A stretch of 64,000 nucleotides of DNA from Porodaedalea pini (taxonomy: Eukaryota > Basidiomycota > Agaricomycetes > Hymenochaetales > Hymenochaetaceae): contig NBAY01000029.1 of NCBI GenBank assembly GCA_002794775.1, positions 372,001 to 436,000 on the forward strand, in the 5' to 3' direction. Below the pieces are notes generated by a model that searched no databases, had not been told where the DNA came from, and saw only the letters and a list, made by a program, of their open reading frames with translations. Within the stretch, counting starts at the first letter, position 1. Each line of letters begins with the position of its first letter. Positions 12,138 to 24,600 of this stretch are shown here, piece by piece. A program made the position numbers and the translations under genes.

Positions 12138-12422
12138 AACCCCCCTGATTCAAACGCCTCATGTTACATTAGGCAAAATAGAGTACCCCTCCATTTCCCT
12201 TAATAACAAGAACCCTGTTTCGTATGACAACAAGCACCGACCCTCTTTATTTTTACTTTCTCTCCGCCAAAATTTTTTTACACTGAACATCGCACTAACT
12301 AATAACCCCGAGTCTCTATAAAATACTCCCTCCTTTCCGTTCATTCAGAATCATCCGCTCTACAATATCCCCCTCTTGAATAATTCAGCTTTGTTCTTCT
12401 TCACTTCTACCTTTCACCGACC

Positions 12423-12974
12423 ATGCATTCAGACCGAACCAGCACCGAGTTTTTCTATGACAACCGAATCCTGTGCCCGGACAACATACGCGGGGTTCAC
12501 AACTGGTCGATATCATTCACTCTCGCGGTCACATGCCATCACTCACGTCAGGCTACTCTCGAGGACGTCCTATGTCACTCCAGATCTCACCAGCACTTCT
12601 GGCGCTCAATCGCCGAGCCAGGCATGAAGGTGCACGAGTTCTTCCTACGCCTGTACATGGTGATCGACGTCCAGTACCAACCCTGACCGACCTTGATTAA
12701 CAACCACACCAAATATGTCATCAATCAAGGCCTGGAACTGCCAGTGAATCAGCGTCTACATTCGGCAGTGACACATGACCTCATCCGGATCGTGATTATC
12801 CCATGGCACCCAGACCTCCAGACCAGCATACACCACCCAGCCCCATCAGTCCAACTGGAGAACCTCCGTGACACTGTTGCGCAGCAGATAGCGCACATAA
12901 CGAAACTCCAGGGTGCGATTTCGGCATTGATCAGTGAACCGTCAACCTCTTCTTCTTCTTCTTTGCACCATTAA
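12423..12974 (+). pseudogene. Small hypothetical ORF with one internal TGA
   Basis: A single frame from ATG 12423 to the stop at 12972, broken once by TGA at 12684-12686 (QYQP-stop-PTL). The C-terminal half forms a short heptad-like helix (ENLRDTVAQQIAHITKLQG) and ends in a Ser run. No family recognised. Its position between the 311-residue ORF and the LTR suggests a retroelement accessory gene. The broken codon again fits CGA to TGA. A preceding TATA-like AT-rich stretch lies at about 12315-12325. Confidence 0.4.
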
Positions 12975-13079
12975 ATACCACAGAATGCACCGAACCTCGC
13001 CCATTACACATTCTTTAATTTCCAATTCAACCACTTCTCATGTACACCGCAAACACCTTTTTTCTGGCCCCCCGGGAGA

Positions 13080-13618
13080 TGTAGCGATTAACCATCGCCT
13101 ATGTGCCGGCCAAGTCTTTCTCCCTTCAATTACACTACTCCTTTGACTCCCTTTACCGGCCGCCGAACATTACCATTTATTCATTCATAATCGGCAGCCG
13201 ACTCTTTATTATTAATTCTTGGTATGGACACGATCAGACGGATGGATGTCGCATGAACTTGATCAGCACATGGACGACCGACTCTCGTGGGCACAGGTGG
13301 AAGGATTTAGGCGAGTAGGACAAGGACGTGGGATACAGGTGTGCAGTGGTGGGAGACGAGAGAGCAGGTTGGGCACTATAACATCACTCTGCAACGATCA
13401 GCTGCGTGATGTGCGCAGGCCGATCGTCGACTCACCTTCACATCTGTTCACACAAACTCGGCCGAGTCTTGCACCGCTTTCTCTGCTTCAGTTTAGTATA
13501 AATTCGTGGTAGTTTGTAGATAGATATACACAGACATAGAGGGACAGAGACAGGGAGATACGAGACAAGTACAGAGACAGACAGTCCCCTCTCCACCTCT
13601 AGACCACAATCTACTACA
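13080..13618 (+). repeat. LTR (539 bp), probably 3' LTR of the element carrying 3.4-13 kb
   Basis: Begins TGTAG and ends CTACA, a 5-bp terminal inverted repeat of the TG...CA kind. It is directly preceded by a short purine tract after a C run (CCCCCCGGGAGA), as expected of a polypurine tract. A TATA-like AGTATAAATT lies near 13496-13505, about 115 bp from the end. No matching 5' copy is in the window, so the element is either 5'-truncated or this is a lone LTR. Bases 13619-14359 beyond it hold nothing I can name. Confidence 0.6.
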
Positions 13619-14359
13619 TGCATTACTACGCACTACTCGCCCGACTCTCATTCTGAAAACAGTATACACCAACTCTGTCACCGACTCTCAGAACTCCATC
13701 ACCCAATCACCAAACGGCCTCGGCCGCTGCCACAAGTGCCAATTCTACCCGTCCAAGTCTTGGTCCAACTGGAATCCCGCACGTATCCGTATCGCCAAGT
13801 CTTCATATCTCGAACCTCGCTCTACTTAGGTTGTCCCTCTTGGTATACCAAGTCACCGCAGTCCCCCTTGGGTCGATCACGAGCCGTAGCCCAAATCACC
13901 CTTCGGATTAGAAGAGTCTGCACCCCTACACCAATGCAGCCAGAAAGGTGATGGGCCTGCTGTCAATTGCTTGATCATGCACTTATGCCACATGAGTATT
14001 ACCTCTTCATGGTCTTTCTCATATCATGCTCATGAAGATCTGCTCTAATATCAATCAGATTGGAAGCCGGAGAGCTGATATACTGGACCCAAAAACAGAC
14101 TCCTTGAAATGTGCTACACAACAAAGGGATATTCAAACTTGGACTTCAACCAAAGATGCCCTGGCTTGAGTCATCGAGAGATTTGAAAGCCCCCAGATGT
14201 GTCTCCTTTACTTTCCAAGACTACAGCTCCTTGCTGTCACATGTGCTATCATGTCTATGTGTGTCCTCCTCATACAGTACTTAAAGCAGCATGATGAGTA
14301 CAGTAAGCAGATAACAACATAATGTGTTGCATTCCACTGATGTCTCTTGAACCTCAGGT

Positions 14360-14797
14360 TACAGAGCATACAATTTTCCTAAGGAGTTACTTGTGCCTGA
14401 CTTGCATACTGTGATTATGGTCATTGAGGAGTCACTCTATTATCCTATTGAAGGTCTGAATGCACTTTCTGACTGGGACTCAAACAAGCCTGCTGGGATG
14501 GGTTTTGTGTGCCTTGGGCCAAATCACCACATGTTCACTATTTCCATAGCTCATCAATTACACTGCTTGCATATCATCTGAGCAACACTTGTGGAACCGT
14601 CTTCCTTCCTTCTCCACCACTCTCATCACTGTCTGAACTATATCCAGCAGATGACTCTTTGTAATCCTGACCTTAGGCTCAAGAGATTTGACCTGCTGGA
14701 TCGAGATTTCGAAGTTGATAGAGTTGGGGCAACACATGTTTGCAGGGACTGGAGTGCTGTTTATGCTGAGCTCTCAAATAATCTTGTAGAATTATAA
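14360..14797 (+). pseudogene. UstYa-like oxidase (DUF3328) C-terminal part, broken
   Basis: The frame holds both hallmark HxxHC motifs of the UstYa/DUF3328 family: HQLHC in the first half and HHSHHCLNYIQQ in the second, followed by the family's VCRDWSAVY ending. Upstream come the conserved IEESLYYPIEGL and CLGPN stretches. UstYa proteins are membrane-anchored oxidases of fungal RiPP (dikaritin) and other secondary-metabolite pathways, and act on precursor peptides in oxidative cyclisation. A TGA at 14579-14581 sits between the two motifs (LHII-stop-ATL), where Arg is usual. No N-terminal membrane segment was found upstream. It is therefore probably a relic, unless an unseen intron removes the stop. 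Confidence 0.75.
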
Positions 14798-15007
14798 AAG
14801 CATGTAAACAATGTACATTCATAGCAATCTTTGTTGTATGAATGCACAAGAATGAATGGCTGGTTAGCAAACACATCAAGTTGATTTATGTGTTTAGTTT
14901 TTTTTAGTTGCATGAGTTGTTCGATCGCTCTATTGAAGCCTTGTCTTTCATCATCTACTAAAATAAATGAGAATAAAAATAAAGTTGTGGTATGTCTGCT
15001 TGTCTTA

Positions 15008-16085
15008 CTGCCCTTTTCAGAAGTATTGTCACACATGATTTCACTGATTTTTGTGCTACAAGAACCTCAAAACACAAACATTTTCATATCTCAACCAAAA
15101 GTTGACCTTTTTGTGTCATCTAAGTTGCTATATTCATTTTTTTTATCTCATCTTCCATATTTCAACAAGAGTGATAAGAAATAGTCAAAATTGGAGTCCA
15201 AAACATCAAAACTGCTGTTTTTGAACCCATTTCCCTTGTTCATTTTTTCCTGCACTCAGATTTCACTGTACAGTGCTCCAGACCAGCCCAGAATTCCAGT
15301 ATTAGTCTATTATGAATTTACAGACTGATTTTGAGATGTATTGTGAGGTAGATGTGCTGAATTGGTGCATGCCTAAAACACACAAATCCCCTCTGTTTCT
15401 GCAAGCCCCCCAGCCCCCAGGAAAAATTCTTCTCAACTAATTTCATGCATGTAAATTTATTCAAAGTGTATTGGAAGAGTTTTGAGCAGCATCCATGGAT
15501 ACAGGCTTGCTTCATGAATCAGGGATATGTTCACAAGAATAGTGCATACAGTCAGAATCTGGTACTCAATTCAGCTCACTGGTTGATACTAGAGCCCTGG
15601 ATGCTGCTCAAAACTCTTCCAATACACTTTGAATGAATTTACATGCATGAACTTAGCTGAGAAGAGTTTTTCCTGGGGGCTGGGGGGCTTGCAGAAACAG
15701 AGGGGATTTGTGTGTTTTAGGCATGCACCAATTCAGCACATCTACCTCACAATACATCTCAAAATCAGTCTGTAAATTCATAATAGACTAATACTGGAAT
15801 TCTGGGCTGGTCTGGAGCACTGTACAGTGAAATCTGAGTGCAGGAAAAAATGAACAAGGGAAATGGGTTCAAAAACAGCAGTTTTGATGTTTTGGACTCC
15901 AATTTTGACTATTTCTTATCACTCTTGTTGAAATATGGAAGATGAGATAAAAAAAATGAATATAGCAACTTAGATGACACAAAAAGGTCAACTTTTGGTT
16001 GAGATATGAAAATGTTTGTGTTTTGAGGCTCTTGTGGCACGAAAATCAGTGAAATCATGTGTGACAATACTTCTGAAAAGGGCAG
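15008..16085. mobile_element. Palindromic MITE, 1,078 bp, TA-flanked
   Basis: Two arms of about 470 bp (15008-15480 and 15605-16085) are near-perfect inverted copies separated by a short centre. The ends are CTGCCCTTTTCAGAAG in inverted orientation, and TA lies on both sides (15006-15007, 16086-16087), the target duplication of Tc1/mariner-type elements. No transposase is encoded. The arms differ at only a few positions, mostly C/T or A/G. It inserted beside or into an older inverted repeat that continues to about 16778. Confidence 0.85.
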
Positions 16086-16087
16086 TA

Positions 16088-16778
16088 AGCAGTTTTTGAA
16101 AGTGCCTCCAAATACAAAATACATCATATCTCACTCAATTCTTCACAAAAACTCTTCAAAAAAGTTGCTAAATTTATGTTTCAATGGTTTCTAAGCTTAG
16201 TGTGAGATTAGAGGACAGAAGGTGGTATATTGAGGCTGCAGTAGTGAGAATGGATGTTTTTCTAGAAAAACTCCTTCCCTGATTTTTCCTGAGCTCAATT
16301 TTGAAGCTAATGACATGAAACTTGTTGGAGAATAGTATCTATATTGTATGTTAAATTATAGATGGCTTATAACAATGCAGGCATTTTTTGACAACTGTCT
16401 GAGTCAAGCAAATTTGGGTGAGTTTGAGAGTTTTAGCACAACAGTCAAACAGGACAAGAGGAGACATTCACTCTAGTTCATCCCTGATAACATCAACAGT
16501 ATAATATATAGACCATTCTCCAACAAGTTTCATGTCATTGGCTTCAAAATTGAGCTCAGGAAAAATCAGGGAAGGAGTTTTTCTAGAAAAACACCCATTC
16601 TCACTACTGCAGCCTCAATATTCTAGCTTCTGTCTACTAAGCTCACAAACATTTAGGAGCTATTGAAAAATAAATTTGGCAACATTTTTGAACTGATTCT
16701 GTGAAGAATTGACAGAGATATGGATTTTACAAGTTTTTGAGGTGCTGAAATGCTCAAGACTTATGAAAAACACTGTGA
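16088..16778. repeat. Older diverged inverted repeat
   Basis: Arms of about 260 bp (roughly 16120-16370 and 16490-16740) pair in inverted orientation with many mismatches. Shared blocks include CAATTCTTCACA, TATTGAGGCTGCAGTAGTGAGAATG and the segment around TTTTTCTAGAAAAAC. No ORF. Probably an old palindromic MITE; its ends are not sharp. Confidence 0.65.
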
Positions 16779-17156
16779 CCTGCAGATAGTTCATGGGTCC
16801 CAGTATAGGTCCAAGAAGCCAATCTAGTACCTGCACCTGTGTCAAGCCATGGCAGAATCTAATGAATTCCACAATCAGTATTTTATTCTACAAAATTGCA
16901 TAGAATCTATGAGGTGTGTCATTTTTCTATCCATATTCTAAATTTCAAGCTGCAGATTCTGTTCAATTCCAAACTTGGACAACTTTCCATGAAGTTCTAC
17001 AAGTTTTCTAAATTTAGGACTGCATTCTCATGACATTCCAAAGATTCTACAATTTACTACAAATCTAATAACTTTCTAAGGGTTTCTGAGCAGGAGGTTT
17101 TTCCTGATGCCGGAAGATGGTCAGAATAGACAAGGCTTTGCAATACACAAAATCAG

Positions 17157-18030
17157 TCAAATGAGCTTTCTCAGCATAGTTGGAAGAAATTGGAACTTAC
17201 TAATGATAGCCAGATAACTCAAAAATGGGATAGCCAGCACAAGAAAAAATTTGCTCCAGACAATAAACAAATGATAGATCTTGTTGAGATAAGTCAACAG
17301 TTGTGAAAAAGGAGGGAAGTACATGAAATGCATACTCACAAGAACTCCATCTGCAAGAAGGTTAGCAATAATGTAGGCAGTGTTCCCTGTTGTTTGTATA
17401 GGATTACTGAAGTCGGCCAATCCAAAAGCAATAGGTCTACCAGGAAAATCACAGTCATTGATAAACATCATCTCATTGGTCTTGATCATCACAGCCAGCT
17501 GGATAGTGCCACATGCAAGCAGGGCAGTAACAAAGGCCAGGTAAGGCCATGACATTTTCCCATTTGCCGGTACTTGAGTGAGGAAATACACAGTAACTGA
17601 GAATATAGTCAAATGAATGCCTTAAAGGCTGATGTTAGACTACAGAAACTTTGACATAGTCAAAAAGCAATGATTGAAATACCATATGTGACACCTGCAA
17701 GAGCCACAGAAATGAAATTCACCCTCTCTTGAAGAAGTATAGAGGGAGCCTCATCAGGCATGTACAACATTGGAAGAAGGACACTGAGAGTAGCAACAGA
17801 GAATGCAAGTGACTATCAGTGAGAACGAGTCGAGTCAGATTCTGGGGATTTTGAGACAAGCCGATAAATAGTTCAAAAGGTGCTCTTTTAGGTGAGGCCC
17901 AGGAGAGACCATAGGAAGACAAATACCAACAGAAACAGATCATGATGCAGATGAAGATGATGAAAAAGCTCACAGCCATTGTGATCCATGATGATATGCT
18001 GATGCACAATGCACAATGCACGGAGAACTG
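17157..18030 (-). pseudogene. Basidiomycete multi-span membrane protein, 5' end interrupted
   Basis: Minus-strand exons encode hydrophobic helices. A first segment at 18026-17900 carries WITMAVSFFIIFICIMICF. The 17612-17200 exon contains the motif order MMFIND ... PGRPIAFG ... NTAYIIANLLADG, characteristic of a large basidiomycete seven-helix family. A short block ERVNFISVALAG at about 17720 joins them through introns. Such proteins are plasma-membrane proteins of unknown role. The TA-flanked DDE transposon starts at 18042, immediately 5' of the first recognisable exon, so the promoter and first codons are displaced. Frame breaks near 17620 and the missing 3' end suggest it is not functional. 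Confidence 0.55.
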
Positions 18031-21000
18031 CATGGTAGATAAGACACACAAAAGTTAAACTCAACAAGCTGGTGTCACATCATGGTAACAGATCCTGAAC
18101 CCTTTGCTTACCCCATTTGGAAGGACCCTGATGGCCAAAATTGCAAGTTCAGAGAATGAAAAAAAAAATGTACTGGTTTTGAAGCTATACTTAGTCTGCA
18201 AATACATATGTTTTATATTCCATGAGCATCTAATTCCTCTAGAATTTTGTTTGGCAAGGTTCTATGGCCATGATACTTTTTATTTGCCCATTGGGCTTGT
18301 GGCCCATTCAGACCCTTCTGATAAGCATCTATGAACCATAATGAGTGAGTTGCAAAGCTAAAATCAATCAATTTCTTGAATTTCTCACACAAAAGTGAGA
18401 AAAACTTACTTTTTGAAAAGTTCTAGGGGAATTGATTCAAGGCATATCTTGATGTTTTGCTCCATCTCTGCTTTGTTCAGAGGTCTAGGCATCATCTGAT
18501 AATAGTATTTTGCCTTTCCCCAGCACTGTTCAATAAAATTTAGTTCACAATGGAATTTTGGATAAAAAACAGCCATGTAACCACATCTCTTGATGAGCTC
18601 CTCCAGTGCAGATTTTTGCGCTCAAAAATCTGGCTCATTGAATAAAATTCATCTGCAGCAGCACTGTGAATCCAGACTTGTATCTGCACATTTGAAGTTC
18701 TTGCACTCTGCTTTCAAGCAATGTACATCATACCCTCGTTCTTCAAGAATCTGAGCTATTCCTTTAAACTTTCCATCCAGAAAATAAAAAGGTTGAGGTG
18801 TGCCGTTTTTGAGTTGACCTGGATGCATTCCAGGGGCTGGTGATGTCTTCTTACTCTTCCAATGGCAGGTATTTTTTGGCATATGACATGCAGATAGAGC
18901 ATTGTCTGCTTGTTTTGAATGGGTTGTAGCATTGTCAAAAGCAAAGAGGGCAGTGCAGTCTGGAAAACAGTCCTCAAAAATGGTGATAGCTTCATCAACT
19001 TGCTTTATAATGTCTTCATGTTAGAAGTATCCCTCTTGATTTTTGCCAACCTTGAAATAAATGTGAGCCTCACAAGTACTACAGTTCCCAAGAATTAAAA
19101 GCAAGATATTAGCTATATTTCTCAGGGATATAATACAAAACATACCCATCTGTGGATTTTAACTATCCTCCCTCAGGTGTGCAGAAATCTGACACCATTA
19201 TTGACACTCCTTCTCCCTTTACACATGGCTTGGCAGTTGTTGTCTTATGGCACCATACTGTCTTTTGTTGATCATTTGCATAAAATGTTGATTCATCATG
19301 TGTGACGAGGACACAGCAGCAATGTGTGGTTCCATCTTGACATGCTCCATCCAGAGCCATGTCCTTCTCAAGCTCTGCCCACAGGGGCAAAAAAACATTC
19401 TGGCAGTATTTGACTACATCTTCTCTTTCATGCCCATCAACATACATTCCAGTAGGTGCCTTTCCATATTGATAATCCATGGCATTCATCCAGTTCTGGG
19501 CAGTACAGAGTATAACAGGCTTTGATCATCTAGGCTGCTTCAGCACATCTGGCTGGTTCAAGTACTCAAGGACATTATCAGGCCCAAGATACTCTTTTTT
19601 GAGGCTTTGCAGGTGAGCATGTATTTTGTTTGCAAAATCCTTGTCATGAATAATTGATCTCTTCCATTCACCATACAGGTTCATGGGCAACACTCGATGG
19701 TCTTCAAGATGATCTCAAACCCATTTCCAAAGCAAACATGCTAGGTGAGGACCATGACCAGCACTCACAGTTGCTGCCATCACTGACACCTCAACACAGC
19801 CAAATTTATTGTATTTGGTATACAGCTGCAAAAACATAAGCATCCCTGAGATACAGCCACAAAAAAACAGATTAAGACTTCTATCTTTTGAAATATAGTA
19901 AAGCTGCCATATCACATCAATGAGGGCAGGATCTTTTTGATCAGGAGCACAGAACTTCACATGACTTGGATTTGACTGTGCAATCTGTTGAATCATAGGC
20001 TGTGGAAATGATGTATGCTGCTCTGGCAGTTGTATGCACTTGTCGAGGTTCAGATTTGACTGTGTGTTCTGCTGAATCATAGGTTGCAGAAGCACCACAT
20101 TCTCCTCCTCCACTTGTGACAGCAAGTGTGCAAGTTCATGGGCACAAGGATCTTGTGCAGGTTGGACAAAAAGAGCTCTCATGACATCCTGTGAGTCATT
20201 TGTCATGGCATGGGGATGCATTTGCTGCTCGTTCTGGTGCTGCAAGGGTGAGAGTTGTACCTGGGTCTGCAGAAAAGTTGCCAGAATGACTGCAATGTCA
20301 ACATTTGACTCATCACATCTGCCAGCAAATGAGAGCGAGGGAGGAGGTGTGATCTCCATACTTTCAGACCTGAAAGTGAGTTCTGAAAGTTTTTCAGGGT
20401 TGCTATGATCAAGCTGAGCCTGAGTGATCTGATGCATGCTGAGTTGTGCATACCACAACTGGGAGACCAATGGACTGCTCGGATACATTGCCGATGCGGC
20501 CATCTGTGACAATGCAATAGATGTCTGAACCATCACCTGCAACTGTGTTGAGGATGATGGAGCACCTGGGTTGTTGCTGCCATTCAATTGCAGTGTTGCG
20601 GATGTAGACTGCTGAAGCACACTGGTGAGTGTGTTGGCCTCATTGCTCCATGGACTACTCTGATACATTGTTGGTGTGCCTGTGGTCATCTGCGATAATG
20701 TGATGGACATCTGCATCACAGCCTGTGACTGCATTGAGGACAACGGAGCACCTGGATTATTGCTGCCATTCGATTGTTGCTCCACCTGCAATGTTGCAGA
20801 TGTAGCGAGTGTGTTGAGAGTGTTGGGCGTGATGGTCGCCATGGCTGCACTACCTGCAGCACCTGAATTGATCATGGCAAGGAAGGCAGCAGTGTTGGGC
20901 AATGGTGGTGGGAATGCAACTGGCCCACCAATGAGAGGTGTGAGGCCTGTGGAGGGAGTGAGACCCATGCAAAAGGAGCTAGAGGCATCAAAGCCAAAGA

Positions 21001-21187
21001 GCAGGGGTTGCAAAGAGCCAGCACTTGCTGTGAGAGTGGTGATAGAGGCAGTAGGCTGAGATGTTGCAATGGGTTGTTGTATCTGTGGACCAGCAAGCAT
21101 GGCAGGGGAGCCAGAGGCATCAAAGCCAAAGAGTGGGGGGTGCAAAGAACCAGTGCTTGCTGTGAGAGCAGCAATGGAGGCAGCAGG

Positions 21188-21630
21188 TGTTAGGCGGGAG
21201 TCTGGGAGATGACTCAGACTGGGCAGGCCTCGGCTGACTGTCATCTGGGACATGCTATACTCGAGCGGGGACTTGGGATACACTGTACTCAGGCTAGGTC
21301 ATCGCAGAGGTAAGAGGATTAATACAATATACTCTACTACAGGAGGGGGACACAGTCTCACCTAGGTTGTTGCAGAGGTAAGAGGAAAAGCAGAACAGGT
21401 ATTCAGATGTGATTCCTCTTCCTTATATACAGCAATCACCTCATGAGAACCAGTTGCCCAATTGTCTAAGATTACATAAAGGGAGCGGAATGGAACAAAT
21501 GAAGGTCAGGTGCAAGGGAGTGTGGGAAATGATTGGAAAGATGGTTAAATATAATGAAAAGGGAGCAATTAAAGTAAAAGAAATGGTAAAAAGGAAATGA
21601 AAAGAAAAGGTGAAAGTTCGAGTTCTAACA
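21188..21630 (-). repeat. Downstream (3') LTR of Gypsy D
   Basis: Minus-strand sequence starts TGTTAGAACTCGAAC and ends CTAACA. It contains the TATA-like TATATAAGG motif and matches the LTRs at 26995-27438, 46132-46537 and 51950-52388. Part of it is read through by the long minus-strand ORF that starts at 21283, so that ORF's first 32 codons are LTR-derived. Confidence 0.93.
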
Positions 21631-21639
21631 TTACCCCCC

Positions 21640-24600
21640 CCCCTCAAGGTTGGGTGTCCCAACCAACCATGATTGTGGTCGTGCAGCTCAGTGTTGACGA
21701 AGATTGGATGGAGGCATTGTCGAGGGATTTCAAGTTTATGAGGTGCGCCAGGGTGTTTTCAATAGAATTCTGTGATCGCCTCCTTTGTGTTCTCACTGAA
21801 GTCTGTCTCGGGCTGCCAAGTTGGTTCATTGTAGCCGACCCACTTGACGAGGTACTGTAGCTTTCCTCGGTGTAGGCATGAGTCTAGAACCTCCTTGATC
21901 TTGTACTCCTCCTCATTATCAACAATGTCGGGTAGCAGCAGTAGTGGTTGCTTCTGGCTTTCGAAGGATGGTTCAATGGCAGGTTTCAGCAGGGCCTCAT
22001 TAAAGACAGGGTGGACCTTTCTCCATTGCTTCGGGAGCTTGAGTTTGTATGCGCTTGCTCCTACCTTGTCAACAATGTCGAAGGGGCCATACCACTTGTC
22101 AGCCAGCTTCTTTGTCAGCGAATCTGTGCTGATGTTTCACCTGTTGAGGAAGACCTTGTCTCCAGCCTTGTACTCCACCGAAGTTCCTGCTGTCCAGTCA
22201 TGGTAGCATTTCATGTCCTCTGCTGCCTTGACCAGATTGTCCTTTGCAATGCAATGAGTGTCCTTGATGTGCTTTGTGAATTCTTCCACCAACATGTTAG
22301 CGGATGAGGTTCACATCATGTCAAAGCTCAAAGGATGACATTCTGTATTTGTGTAGAAAGGGGACATCTTGGTAGCCAAATGTTCGCAGTTGTTGTATGC
22401 GAACTCTGCGAGGGGGAGCCAATCCTTCTAGTCCAATTGTCAATGGTTAACAAAGAGCTGAAGGTACTGTTTGAGTTTTTGGTTAACATGTTTTGTCTGA
22501 CCATCTGTCTGCAGGTGGTATGCCATTGATGGGTTGCCTTCGATGTGCAGGAGTTTGTATAGCTCCTTCATCATTGACACATCGAGCTGTGTGCCTTGGT
22601 CATGGATGATCTTCTTCAGTAAGCCATGAAGGTAGAAGACATGGTCCGGTACAATTAAGCCATGCCTTCCGCTGACAGTTTCATCATTGTTGGAATCGTG
22701 TGCATCTGCTTCAAGAATCTGTCCATGAAGATGCAGATCGCATTGTGTTCCTTTGAGTCTGGGAGCTCTCCGATGAGATCAACCATGATAATTTCCCAAG
22801 GACCTTCAGAAACTGCATTTGGATGGAGTGGCCTTGATCTTGATGCCCTCAGAGCCTTTGTTCACTGACAGCAATCACATCCTCAGACATACACTCAGAT
22901 GTCAGAGAACATCGATGCCCACTAGAAGTCTTGACAGACGAGCTTCACCGTTTTTGACACTCCTGGATGCCCAGCTAGTACCAAGTTGTGACACTCCCAT
23001 AATATGGCCTCCTTCATCGCTAACAGTACATAGACCTTTCTCTTCATTCACCATATCCTGTCAACCTCTGTCAGCCCTGTTGGCCTCTCTGACTTGTCCT
23101 GCACCCTCTGCGCTTCACCCACTCGGTTCAACACCTCATCTTGAGATGTCCTCACCACTCCATGATTCAACCACTTCTCCTTAATGAACATGATGCCGTC
23201 ATTATCATCCTTGCCTTTGTCATATCCTGCCTTGTGCAGCAGCAGGTCCACCTTGCCCATCATCTTTCCCAACTTGTGCTCAAGGTGGAAGTCAAATTCC
23301 TCAAGCTCTGTTTGCCAGCAAGCTTGACGATAGCTCAGCTTCTGCACTGACCTGAAATACGTGAGGTTGGCATGGTCAGACCAGATCTTGATTTTGTGAT
23401 GGGTGCCAAGAAGGTACTGTCTCCATTCCTTGAGTGCTGAAACAATTGCAAGCATCTCCTTGTCATAGATCTTGTAGTTTCATTCTGCTGGCAGGAGCAC
23501 CTCTGACCTGTAGGCGATGACTCTCCACTTGCCTTCCTGCTTCTGCAACAGCACACCTCTGAGCGCAAAGTTTGACGAGTCTGCCTCTACATGGAAAGGG
23601 CCCTCGTCATTGGTGATCGCCAGGACTGAAGGTGAGCTAAAACAATGCTTCAGCTCCTTGAACGCTTCTTGCTGTTTGGTCTCCCACACCCAGCCCTTCT
23701 TTCCATCAGCGACATCAATGGTTGGACCACCTTGCTATAGTTCTTGATAAACTGCCTTAGCCAGTTACCCATGCCAAGGAACTTTTGAAGTTCCTTCAGG
23801 TTGCATGGAGTGGGCCAGCTAGCGATCACTTCTGTCTTTGCCAGGTCAGCCTTAAGCTCGCCATTGCTAATGATGTGGCCAAGGTATTTAATGACCTTGA
23901 CGTCGAATTTGCATTTCTCCAGTTTTAGATACAGGCCATTTTCTCGAAGGATCTGAAGTATGCGTCTCAACATCTCGGTGTGCTCCTCGATGGTTTCTGA
24001 GAGGATCAGGATGTCATTGAGGTAGACAATGATCAGGTTTGCATAGATCAGGTCCTTGAAGATGTGGTTGACAAAAGCCTGAAATGTTGCCAGTGCATTG
24101 CAGAGACTGAAGAACATCACCATTGGTTTGAAAAGACCTATGTTCATGCAGAAAGCTGCCTTCCACTTGTTGCCTTCATGGATCCGGATGTTGTAGTATC
24201 CCCATCATAAGTCAAGCTTTGTGATGAACTTTGCTTTCTTGACCTTGTCAACTAGTTCGTCAATGAGGGAGAGAGGGTACTTGTTCTTTATCGTGCCCTC
24301 ATTGAGCTTTTGATAATCCTGGATCGGCTGTAAGGACTTGTCGGCCTTCTTGATGAAGAAGAAGGGTGATGCCATTGGTGAGATTGACTTTTGTATGTGG
24401 CCTGACTTCAAATTCTCCTTGAGGAAATCCTTCAGCAACTACTGTTCTGTCGGTGTCAGCAGATAGATCTTACAGTCGCTAGGTTTAAAGTTGGGTTTCA
24501 GGTCAATGACATGGTCCCAGGGGCGGTGTTCCGGTAGCTTCTCAAATCCCTTCTCTGAGAAAATGTCTGCGTAGTCATTGAGATATGTGGGCCAGGACAC

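Noticed and set aside
13619..14359. Cluster gene upstream of the UstYa relic
   Set aside because: Only short unrelated frames; no splice pattern gives a recognisable N-terminus or membrane segment.
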